A DNA stretch of 53,785 nucleotides, from the NCBI GenBank assembly GCA_003635185.1, contig PYJA01000114.1, positions 1 through 53,785 of the forward strand, given 5' to 3'. The notes beneath the pieces are model-generated. The model made no database searches and was not told where the DNA came from. It saw only the letters and a program-made list of their open reading frames with translations. Origin of the DNA: Candidatus Poribacteria bacterium. GTDB lineage: Bacteria; Poribacteria; WGA-4E; WGA-3G. A program made the position numbers and the translations under genes. Shown here one piece after another: positions 46,801 to 53,785 of the stretch. Each line of letters begins with the position of its first letter. The first letter of the stretch is position 1.

Positions 46801-48150
46801 CGCTGATCGCGTTGGCAATAACGTCAGTGCTTGAATTGCCCGATCGAGGAGACGCATCTTACCTTCCACTTTCTTTTCGAATTGTTCCAAACTTGGATAT
46901 TGCCACACAGGAACAGGAATCGGTTTCCCTTTTTCCATCATAGGATTTTCAGTGAAATACCCGTAAGTTGCATCAACAATGCCGCGAAAATATAACGGAT
47001 TCTGCGTGCCCGTTGCAACATGATACACCTCAATCCCACCGCTTTTTGAAATAGCTTCGGCAGCGGCTAACATTGCATTCACTACAAAATCCACAGGTAT
47101 AATATCTAAAATTATATCTGGGTTGGCAGGAAAATCGGGAATACGTCCCTTCGCGAACCCGACGATCAACGGTTCTGACATCCGATACTTGCCGAGCCAT
47201 CCCGGATGCGGTTCGGCAATACTACTTTCAATAATCGATGGGCGAATAATGGCAGTAGGGAGACCGCCGCGCAACTCCATGATTACCTGTTCAGCAAGGA
47301 ACTTCATGTAGGTATAAGTATCATTCCATCCCCGTGAATGGGCGTGTTTAAGTCCAGTTTCAACAAGGCGAGTTTCAAGCCATTCTGCTTTCGCTTCCTC
47401 AGTGAGTTCCTCAAGACTTTTTCGACTCTTACGTTTATCCACCTTTAATTGTTTTTGTGCAATCTGCTGAAAATGTCTGATCTGTTCTGGCGTATCAGCC
47501 TCATCGCGGATAGATTGGTTTAGTGTAAGCAGATAGCCGATTTCTTCTGATAACGTTGGTGGAATTTTCGTTCCATTTTTTTCGTTGTGTTGCTGTGCGT
47601 AGTCTTCGTAAGGTGGATGGAGCTCTTCTGGAACTTTTCCCGGTTTATCACCGCAGACGTAAGCTGTTGAAACATGGAGGAAAACAGCATTAGAACATCC
47701 TTTAGCGAACGTTACAACATGTTTGGCTGCGAGTGCATTACCTTTTAAGGACGCATCAAATGGTGGGTCAAACTGAACGAGTCCTGCGATATTAATAAAT
47801 ACATCTACCTCATTCTGAAGACGTTCATAGTCAGCATCGCTAAAGCCGAGGCGCTCATCTGTCAGTTCACCTTCAACAGCATCGATTTTCTCTTTGACCC
47901 ACGCCTCAAACTGTCCACCGTGCAGCTGGCGTAACGCGTCAAAAACATCAGAAGTCAGTAGTTCTTTTTCAAAACGCTCTTGGGCAGAGGTGACTTTACC
48001 ATTCGACTCAACACGGCTTCGGATAAGAAGATAGATTTTTTGAACATCTGGAAGGGAAGTTAAAATTTTGGCAACCATCGGTTGCCCAAGGAAGGCGGTT
48101 CCTCCTGTGATCAGTAGGACCTTCCCGCGAAAAAAATCGGTTATTGACAT
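43897..48150 (-). CDS. Multidomain fatty acyl reductase / acyl-AMP ligase / ACP / acyltransferase
   Basis: This 1417-residue protein has four modules. A FAR-type reductase at about 1-420 has ITGGTAFLGQP (15-22) and Y279-x3-K283. An adenylate-forming ligase at about 560-1080 has TMGTTVDAKGAML (diverged P-loop), GYGMTETAPVLS, WLYTGDLGHID and SGKNIYPIE. An acyl carrier domain has LGLDSLTRLD, with the phosphopantetheine Ser at 1139. A PlsC acyltransferase at about 1200-1417 has H1241-x4-D1246 (NHTSHLD) and FPEGTRSLDG. One chain could activate a fatty acid, carry it, reduce it to alcohol and acylate glycerophosphate. From memory, a comparable multidomain protein belongs to the Myxococcus ether-lipid cluster. 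Confidence 0.9.
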   Translation of the reverse strand: MSITDFFRGKVLLITGGTAFLGQPMVAKILTSLPDVQKIYLLIRSRVESNGKVTSAQERFEKELLTSDVFDALRQLHGGQFEAWVKEKIDAVEGELTDERLGFSDADYERLQNEVDVFINIAGLVQFDPPFDASLKGNALAAKHVVTFAKGCSNAVFLHVSTAYVCGDKPGKVPEELHPPYEDYAQQHNEKNGTKIPPTLSEEIGYLLTLNQSIRDEADTPEQIRHFQQIAQKQLKVDKRKSRKSLEELTEEAKAEWLETRLVETGLKHAHSRGWNDTYTYMKFLAEQVIMELRGGLPTAIIRPSIIESSIAEPHPGWLGKYRMSEPLIVGFAKGRIPDFPANPDIILDIIPVDFVVNAMLAAAEAISKSGGIEVYHVATGTQNPLYFRGIVDATYGYFTENPMMEKGKPIPVPVWQYPSLEQFEKKVEGKMRLLDRAIQALTLLPTRSAKRRRRKLIVKQSSIKALLHYIRIYAPYTRTNFEFETDKMRGLYEALSPEEQQHFGFDVSQIHWQQYFQKIHIPGIKRHVLKIEDETSDTPKQKKTSSHEKADEFPAPAPNPIDSISPQTIVDLIEIQAKRIPDKIALQMVNDDEWERYTYKETHARSRQASFQLWKSGLQKGDRVVLVSENQPEWCIAYLAASQIGCAVVPLDAQTPTREIIAIAEFTTAKAILASDIVLAKSNTQLIDANIPLQNINKFNEIHDSDEEIPTDFPNVEITPDTVASIIFTMGTTVDAKGAMLTHGGFISNVQAVAKALPPTDEERILSALPLYHALSFSCSLLMALYSGNTATYVNALRPTTLLKTMREDKTTAFIGVPRLFQMLQSTIERQASREDVSGETLAEKVQTVMGGHVRVLVSGGAALSDTVYDGFQKFGLTLYQGYGMTETAPVLSVNPYLNSKRGSVGTAVEGVEFDIANPDSDGIGEIIAKGPSNMKGYYENPHATEKAIRDGWLYTGDLGHIDADGYLYLTGHCKDIIVPASGKNIYPIELEALYQNNPAISELCVVGIPYEDGSDTAIHAVIVPTANNATTKAEIQNHLQKTAKQLPSYQQFHKSHLFQDALPKTENGTIDRPRVKAQLVEYLADEQASVQQSGQDDAQSTENIPEEILSPLAKLARMPAHKIHLDSRLDTDLGLDSLTRLDLLMLLESRLGQTIPDAMLANLQTVKDVVELTQVFEKTESVKSSETAAKPLKLREKPHWYARAFRAGIRSIYRHRFSFECYGLENIPQDKPYIITPNHTSHLDTLTVITALGQDSHRLWTLAARDYWFGNRFQGWFAHNCLNALPIERDGNFSQFLKDLRMANEVTEQNSGLLIFPEGTRSLDGKLQPFKPGILSLLIYGQQVPIIPTYIKGTFEVLPKGQNIPKKHPIQIVFGEPLLFEVSQKSEDITENSEIYQKFLTELENRVAKLRETFD

Positions 48151-48328
48151 AATTTCCTTTTGTTTATTTGACTATTGTTCTTACCGACAGAACACTACAA
48201 CGATCCTACCGGTTTTGTGCAAGTCGTGGTTAGTCACATCGCATGTAGATTTGAGGGTATTAAATTTAGATAGTTGTAGTGTAACATATTTGGAATTAAA
48301 AGTCAAGCGTATTGATTCCGTAGGAAAT

Positions 48329-48357
48329 TTGCATCAAAGTTGCTTGACTGCTATAAT
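48329..48357 (+). promoter_or_regulatory. Predicted promoter of the iron alcohol dehydrogenase
   Basis: TTGCAT at 48329-48334 and TATAAT at 48352-48357 are 17 bases apart. The start would be near 48364, with a 33-base leader to the ATG at 48397. Confidence 0.6.
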
Positions 48358-48396
48358 GAGGATTGCTTGCTAAAAGAAATTAATCCAAGGCATAGG

Positions 48397-49584
48397 ATGA
48401 GCAAGAATATGGAAATTTTTAACTATTTTTTACCACCACACATTGAATTTGGAGAAGGTGCAATCACAAACTTGGCTGAGCATGTCAAGGGTTTCGGTGG
48501 CAGAAGACCGCTTATTGTCAGTGATGTAGGTATCCGAAAGGTGGAGATATTGCGCCAAGCGACCACACCGTTAGAAGATGCTAATTTGCCTTATGCTACA
48601 TACTTAGATATTGAACCGAATCCTACTGATATAAGCGTCGTGCAAGGTGTGGAGGTCTATCAGAAAGAAAATTGCGATGTCGTCATAGCTGTAGGCGGTG
48701 GCAGTGTGATGGATGCTGCGAAAGCCATCCGTCTCCTGACAACCCATAGACCACCACTGGAACCGTACTATGTAGACTCGGATAGGACAGAAAAGATTCG
48801 CGGCAATATGCCACCGCTGATATGTGTACCAACAACAGCAGGGACCGGTAGTGAAGTATCCCAAGGCGCAATCATTACGGATACTTCGTTACAGACAACT
48901 AACCGATGGCGAAAGCGTGCTATTATCACCCGCTTCAATATGTCGAATCTCGCGCTTCTTGACCCAGCATTGACTGTGGGAATGCCGCAAGCGTTGACCG
49001 CAGCAACTGGCATGGACGCTATTACACACGGCATTGAGGCTTATGTAGCGACAAAATATCACCCAATTTCAGAAGGCGTGGCTTTGCAGGCATTGAAAAT
49101 ATTAGGGGCAAATATCCGAACAGCATATCATCAGGGGGAGGATATTGACGCGAGAGGAAAAATGTTGTTAGGATCATGTATGGCAGCGTTCGCATTCCAG
49201 AAAGGGCTTGGGGCAGTTCATTCCATTGCCCATCAGTTATCAACAGACGCGCCTATCCCGCACGGTGTCGCTAATGCAATACTCCTTCCACCTGTGATGG
49301 AATTTAACCTACCCCATGTAATAGAGAAGTATGCAGATGTCGCTGATGCGTTGGGTGTTAACGTTGAAGGTATGTCTAAAGGGGAGGCAGCATGCGCTGC
49401 AATTGATGAAATCCGCGAATTGAACAAAGAATTTAATATGCCCGCAGGACTCGAAGATGCCGGATTAGACAGGGAAAAGCTTCCGAAACTCGCAGCCGAT
49501 TCAATGCTTGACCACTGTCATAAATTCAATCCGAGGCAGTGTACAGAGCAGGATATGCTTTATTTGCTTGAGGCGGCTTTCTAA
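48397..49584 (+). CDS. Iron-containing alcohol dehydrogenase
   Basis: This 395-residue protein starts at ATG 48397 (AGG close upstream); ATG 48409 is an alternative. The NAD motif is GGGSVMDAAKAI, followed by PTTAGTGSEVSQGAIITD. Metal ligands are in GMDAITHGIEAY (Asp, His), GAVHSIAHQL (His) and PHGVANAILL (His). The family interconverts aldehydes and alcohols, often long-chain or 1,2-diols. It is divergent from the acyl-reductase megaenzyme, and its substrate may be the fatty aldehyde or alcohol of that pathway. That link is inference from location. Confidence 0.92.
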   Translation: MSKNMEIFNYFLPPHIEFGEGAITNLAEHVKGFGGRRPLIVSDVGIRKVEILRQATTPLEDANLPYATYLDIEPNPTDISVVQGVEVYQKENCDVVIAVGGGSVMDAAKAIRLLTTHRPPLEPYYVDSDRTEKIRGNMPPLICVPTTAGTGSEVSQGAIITDTSLQTTNRWRKRAIITRFNMSNLALLDPALTVGMPQALTAATGMDAITHGIEAYVATKYHPISEGVALQALKILGANIRTAYHQGEDIDARGKMLLGSCMAAFAFQKGLGAVHSIAHQLSTDAPIPHGVANAILLPPVMEFNLPHVIEKYADVADALGVNVEGMSKGEAACAAIDEIRELNKEFNMPAGLEDAGLDREKLPKLAADSMLDHCHKFNPRQCTEQDMLYLLEAAF

Positions 49585-50141
49585 TGTACTTCAACGCAAA
49601 CCGCAAAATGGAATAATACCCAATTAACGGGATGTATCCTATTTTTAGACAGTAGGTTCGGTTTCCTAACCGCACCATAAGCGTCAATTTAAGAAAAATG
49701 TATCGGTTTTTTGGGTGCATTATTGGTTTGTGTCCTTCTGAATCTCGGATTAGGCGGATGACACCAAATCAACGGTATGAATGCGCGTGGCAGCATGCGC
49801 GTGTGGCATGCTGCATGATTCCCCGGATTTCGCGGATTATTCTATCCTGTGCAAAACGGACATCCTATAAACCTACCAATAACGGCGATCAGGATATTGC
49901 TAACACCTTTATCTGCCAATTTATGAAAACGATTTGTCATCACCATGTGTCCAATCCGCGAAATCCGATAAATCCGCGATAATCCGCGATTCAGACAGAT
50001 CAGTGACAAAACTGGACACACCCCAATTGTTGGTATTTTCACAAAAAACTTGACATCTATTCCACTGCAGCATACAATCTTTCAAAAGTAAACGCGTTAA
50101 TATCACTGGCATGCGATTTTAGGATAGAGGAGGACAGGAAC
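49585..50141. repeat. Noncoding region with MITE core fragment and short AATCCGCG repeats
   Basis: No gene is supported; an open frame at 49698-49982 only translates repeats. A fragment of the MITE palindrome is at 49652-49671. Copies of AATCCGCG and close variants recur between 49820 and 49992, in both orientations. A transcribed role is not evident. Confidence 0.5.
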
Positions 50142-50327
50142 ATGGCAAAACTACGTGTGGGTGTTATAGGTTGTAGTGGCATCGGGACAATCCACGCATC
50201 CGGGTTAGTCGGTTTGCCGAACGTTGAATTAGCCGCAGGGTGCGATTTTGTGCAAGGCACACTGGATGCGTTCAAAGCAAAATATCAGGATAATTGGGAT
50301 AACATCTCTCTTTACACAAACCATTAG
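50142..50327 (+). pseudogene. Gfo/Idh/MocA oxidoreductase, N-terminal remnant
   Basis: A good ribosome site (GGAGGA) and ATG open a 61-codon frame, MAKLRVGVIGCSGIGTIHAS with LAAGCDFV further on, the Rossmann start of this family. It ends at TAG after YTNH, where the intact family continues for about 280 residues. The protease gene begins 13 bases later, so the rest has been replaced or deleted. Confidence 0.8.
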
Positions 50328-50340
50328 ACAGGAAACCATA

Positions 50341-51372
50341 ATGAAACATAACAAAAAGTCGTTTCTGTATTTCTTAATTTTGGCACTTTTCCTGTTTTGT
50401 GGAATTACTGCGGCAAATGCCCAAAGTCCACAACAAATTGCCAAAAAAGCGTTAACTTCTACAGTGCTTTTGGTCATGGAAGATGCTAACGGTCAACCAC
50501 TTTCACTTGGCAGCGGATTCTTCGTCCGCAGCGGTCAGGTCGCAACGAATCTTCATGTTGTTAAAGGTGCTTCGCGAGGTTACGCAAAACTGGTAGGTCA
50601 GAAAACGAAGTACGACATTGAAGGCATCACAGCAGTTGATGCTGAACGTGATCTGGTCATTCTAAAGATTTCAGTTCCCCGGGCACAAGCAATTTCGCTT
50701 GGTGATAGTGATCTGGTTCAAGTTGGCGCGCCTATTTACGCAGTAGGCAACCCACGAGGATTAGAAGGTACGTTCTCACAAGGTATCATCAGTAGTATCC
50801 GAAAGATTGGAACAGAGAAGATTCTCCAACTTACTGCCCCGATCTCTCCAGGGAGTAGCGGCGGCCCTGTGCTAAACAATATAGGACACGTTATCGGTGT
50901 TTCTGTGGCAACTTTCCGTAGCGGACAAAATCTTAATTTCGCGATTCCATCCAACTATCTTAAAAAATTGATGGTACAGATAGGCCCCGCGAAACCTTTG
51001 TTAAGAGCGAAACCTGCTGTATCAAAACGATCTCTCTTGGATGACTTCGGTGATCGAAGCGCAGCAGGAGTAACCGGGGGCAAGTTTACATGGTTTAGTG
51101 GCTTTTCGCTGGGTGCTTACTCATTTTCACTGCGTAACCAACTGCGCGAAAATGTGAGGAATATCTACTGTTTTGTAATTTTTTATGACACTCAAAGTGA
51201 TCCGATTGATGTGGATATCGTGCATTTTCAGGGTCCGATACCTGCTGGATTAGCAAAGCGGGTAAGAAGTGATGTTGATAATAGCGTTCAAGAACTGACA
51301 ACACGAGAAGGATCTAAGATTCCTCATACAAAGGTAGAGTTTAGAATCCTTGATTTTGAGATAATGGAATAA
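50341..51372 (+). CDS. Exported trypsin-like (S1C/DegP-type) serine protease
   Basis: This 343-residue protein uses ATG 50341 with AGGAAA upstream and a signal peptide (SFLYFLILALFLFCGITAANA). The triad is H72 (TNLHVVKG), D104 (AERDLVILKI) and S173 (SPGSSGGPV), with GSGFFV and PIYAVGNPRG as in DegP/HtrA. There is no PDZ domain. Instead a C-terminal 90-residue beta-like segment (FSLRNQLRENVRNIYCFVIF, VDIVHFQGPIPAG) resembles a small accessory sandwich. It is predicted periplasmic or secreted. It lies directly after a truncated oxidoreductase gene. Confidence 0.87.
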   Translation: MKHNKKSFLYFLILALFLFCGITAANAQSPQQIAKKALTSTVLLVMEDANGQPLSLGSGFFVRSGQVATNLHVVKGASRGYAKLVGQKTKYDIEGITAVDAERDLVILKISVPRAQAISLGDSDLVQVGAPIYAVGNPRGLEGTFSQGIISSIRKIGTEKILQLTAPISPGSSGGPVLNNIGHVIGVSVATFRSGQNLNFAIPSNYLKKLMVQIGPAKPLLRAKPAVSKRSLLDDFGDRSAAGVTGGKFTWFSGFSLGAYSFSLRNQLRENVRNIYCFVIFYDTQSDPIDVDIVHFQGPIPAGLAKRVRSDVDNSVQELTTREGSKIPHTKVEFRILDFEIME

Positions 51373-51427
51373 TGTAGTTTAATAGGTGGTTGCAGTTACC
51401 ACTATAATTTTAAAATTGGTATGATAA

Positions 51428-52036
51428 ATGGTGATAAAATGGTATTTGACAAAGTTAGGTGAACGAGATATCTTAACGATAATTTGTACCTTCGCTGTTA
51501 TCGGTATCATTGGATTGATTTATGATCTTTGTTTGCTCATAAAACGAAAAATTTTTGGAGAAAAATATCTTTCAAAGTATGAACAATGGATGCAAAGTTC
51601 TTCTGATGAAGAATGTTATCAACATTTACTACGTTGGTTACGCCGCAACTCAACTAGAATGATGGATGAAATGGGAGGAAATAGAATCATCAATTTCTAT
51701 GATCAGTATTCTGTCAATCAAGGTATGTTAGAACGCTATATCGGTAAATTGGATTATCTTATTTCTAAAAAATTATGGCAACTAATTAACCCTTTTGTAT
51801 GGTTGACGCGAACTGTACGTTTAATCCTTCTTGATATTCCTTTTTGGATGCTCCGTTCAGTTGGACTAATAAGTGTTAACCGTGCAAATAGAATTAGAAA
51901 TCATTCCTTGTCAGACAAAATTATAGGGGTAATCACTCTTTTAGGATTCGTAGTTTCTCTTATTACTGACTGGGATTCTGTTGTGAAATTTTTCCGCCAA
52001 ATTTTTAGATGGTTAGGTCTTATTAGCATTGATTAA
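51428..52036 (+). CDS. Membrane protein of unknown function
   Basis: This 202-residue protein has an N-terminal membrane helix (ILTIICTFAVIGIIGLIYDLC), a polar middle, amphipathic or membrane stretches (VWLTRTVRLILLDIPFWML) and a C-terminal helix (IIGVITLLGFVVSLITD). No clear SD precedes the ATG. No family is recognised. Base composition is more AT-rich than in the neighbouring protease gene, which together with nearby transposase debris may indicate transfer. Confidence 0.6.
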   Translation: MVIKWYLTKLGERDILTIICTFAVIGIIGLIYDLCLLIKRKIFGEKYLSKYEQWMQSSSDEECYQHLLRWLRRNSTRMMDEMGGNRIINFYDQYSVNQGMLERYIGKLDYLISKKLWQLINPFVWLTRTVRLILLDIPFWMLRSVGLISVNRANRIRNHSLSDKIIGVITLLGFVVSLITDWDSVVKFFRQIFRWLGLISID

Positions 52037-52190
52037 ATTTCTCTTGCTTTTCAAGATTTTAAGTATAGTAGACGTTATGTGGATAAACAGAACTAAGACC
52101 GGAACACACGCCTACCGCTACCGAACGAAAACCCAATATGCCTCACAGAAAGTGTGGTTACGAAACTCCCTTAAAGCTTTAGGTAAGTTC

Positions 52191-53353
52191 TTATCTGCGT
52201 TCTTCGTATTCTCGTCCAATCCATATTGTAGGCGGCAGTTTCTCTTGTTTCAACAAAGCATCCATCAAACCATGAATTTGTCCTAACCGTTCAAGTTGAC
52301 CTTGTATTGTTTCTTGCTTACTTGCAAGCCAGCTTAATACTTGACTAACATGGTATACATTTTCAACAGGGGTAAACAATCCAGGAACTTCACCAATCGG
52401 TTCAACTTTTATAAAGCGCGCATTTCCACTTTGCCATATATTTTCTGCTACATCTGTTTGAATAGTTTGTGGTCCTGTGTTTCCATACTCTAATGTGCTA
52501 CTGACAACAGACATACTTTCTGCCTTCTTAATACAAGCACAGTAAGTGCCAACAATATCAAATTTCTCTAACTCAAGTGGCCCTTTACCTAATCGGATAC
52601 CTTCAAACCTATAGTATGGGAAGGTCACAGTCTGTGTATCTTCTTCTTTCTTATCCACGAAGAGTCTCGCTTGTGGATATTCAGGGGTGAGTATATCAGG
52701 AATTTCCTCCGCGGCTTTAGGTATACGATAAGCGTCATTAACTTCAACGTCGATTCCTGTCTTAGCAATATGGTAAGCCCTCACGGCAGTTGAACCTTGC
52801 CATTTATTAGCGACGGTTTTATTCAACCATTTAACAACTGATTTCCAATCAAGTTTCGTTTCGTACCACTTCTTGTATAGGCTTTCCTCCTTTGAAAACC
52901 TTCGGAATTGATATGCTAAGAACTCCTTAATTTCCTCGGTTTTAAATGATCGATTATGGTACCTTCTCAGTTCTCTACCTTGCATCTCGGTATCAGATTT
53001 CTCACGATACCAAGAAAGGTGGATCCGTACTGCGATACTTTTGTCCACCGAATTTAGACAATTGATCTGAAGTACAACAGGGTATCCATCGCCTGGATTG
53101 AATTCGTAATTAGGTAAAAGAAAGTTAATCCACATCCGAGCACCATATTTAGAAAGTCGCAATTCTGCTTTAAGAGAATGTGGATCCTCAACAAAGTCCT
53201 CCAATGCTGACAAAACAGTATTAATAACTTCATGATGTTCAACGAAGCCGTATTCCTTGGAAACCGCAGCGACTGGTATATACCCACTACTTTCAAGATG
53301 TGGTTTACGTGCAATGAGATCTAACTGATATTTCTCAAAGTTCTTCTGAAATC
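52191..53353 (-). CDS. Hypothetical protein, apparently 5'-truncated by an IS
   Basis: The frame is open back to a TGA at about 53353, but the only plausible start is TTG 53213, without a ribosome site. Codons upstream of it (for example DLIARKPHLESSGYIPVAAV, then YGFVEHHEVINTVLSALED) read as real protein, so the true N-terminus is probably missing. A transposase remnant begins at 53362. The style loosely recalls plasmid/phage DUF932 proteins (IPVAAVSKEYGFVEHHEV, INCLNSVDKSIAVRI), with low certainty. There is no signal or membrane segment. Confidence 0.55.
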
Positions 53354-53361
53354 AGTGTTTA

Positions 53362-53785
53362 TCAGTGTTTTCTTTGTATATGTTCATGAAAATGCTCGCT
53401 AAGGTCAGACAGCATGTGTCTTTGTCCAGAAAGTTCAAGTTGTATTTGATGAAATGTTTTACGCGTTGAACGGCTTACTTGTTGTATCAAGAGATAACTC
53501 AACACTTTTATACCTAAACCCGCATACGCACCTTGTCGGTTCTCTAAACTTATTTTTGAAAGTTTCAAATCTGTTTTTAGGTGCCGCCAAAATTGTTCTA
53601 TACCGTGATGTTGAGACCATATACGGAGTATCTCAGCAGACCGCAAGGGTTTTCCAAACACCATCATTGTTCGGATTTTACCCATATCTAAAAAGAAGAG
53701 CAGCACGAGTGAACCGAATGTCCGACTTGTTGCGTGTGTGCGGAAATGAGGTTTAGGGCACCCCCATTTATTCGTCTTGAGTTGT
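53362..53785 (-). pseudogene. IS4-type transposase fragment (cut by window end)
   Basis: About 140 codons of a DDE transposase C-terminal part run in from the right edge (TNKWGCPKPHFRTHATSRTF, then MMVFGKPLRSAEILRIWSQH). WSQHHGIEQFWRHLK has the YREK spacing of IS4 elements but with W for Y and H for R. The frame ends at TAA by 53362, and a 10-base direct repeat ATCAGTGTTT follows. It abuts the truncated gene at 52191-53353. Confidence 0.7.

Noticed and set aside
49698..49982. A 94-codon frame in the intergenic repeats.
   Set aside because: It only translates the AATCCGCG repeats and has no start signals.
49820..49992. Recurring AATCCGCG units considered as a CRISPR array.
   Set aside because: Unit length and spacing are irregular, orientation varies, and no spacers or cas genes are present.

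Overview
The window looks like a chromosomal segment of an uncultured Gram-negative-type bacterium, most consistent with Candidatus Poribacteria or a nearby lineage. This is an inference from gene content, not from a marker gene. The pointers are a PhyH-type dioxygenase, a Tricorn protease, an STT3-like oligosaccharyltransferase, Gfo/Idh/MocA oxidoreductases, an AAA ATPase fused to a nuclease domain, an ECF sigma factor fused to WD40 propellers, many Sec signal peptides and lipoboxes, and abundant IS/MITE debris. I found no rRNA or tRNA gene and no CRISPR array. Both ends of the window fall inside transposase genes of the IS4 type.

Layout. 1-790: end of an IS4-type element. 859-2929: a three-gene set of exported proteins, the third with a frameshift in a run of 11 T. 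3188-6475: Tricorn protease with all four catalytic residues, followed by a strong terminator. 6709-8859: a promoter and an operon of an antitoxin-like protein, a PIN toxin and acetate kinase. 8865-12735: ABC-2 permease, IS5-type remnant, PhyH dioxygenase, a TnpB-only IS200/IS605 element, and a small hypothetical gene. 12745-14792: XdhC and a malate/lactate-dehydrogenase-like protein lacking the catalytic residues. 14998-20583: an STT3-like operon with a GspC-like protein and two exported unknowns. 21402-24827: a 919-residue unknown and an MT-A70 methyltransferase, flanked by MITE-like elements. 24997-25545: an orphan NuoI-like ferredoxin.

25846-34400 is the most rearranged part. A lipoprotein/secreted metzincin pair is present in a full and a truncated tandem copy. 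Next come a guaB 3' remnant, a fibronectin-III fragment with an 82-bp exact match to the full protease gene, truncated transposases, and molybdate transporter genes modB and modA without modC. 34401-37871 is ordinary: VOC protein, TPR protein, Gfo/Idh/MocA oxidoreductase and tgt.

37887-49584 holds the two most striking assemblies. One is a single-chain membrane-tethered ECF sigma factor with 14 WD-type repeats, divergent from an AAA-nuclease fusion. The other is a 1417-residue reductase / acyl-AMP ligase / acyl carrier / acyltransferase megaenzyme. It sits between a HAD-IB phosphatase and a divergent iron alcohol dehydrogenase, which together suggest a fatty alcohol or ether-lipid type pathway. 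From 49585 on there are repeats, a truncated oxidoreductase, a trypsin-like protease, unknown genes and another transposase fragment.
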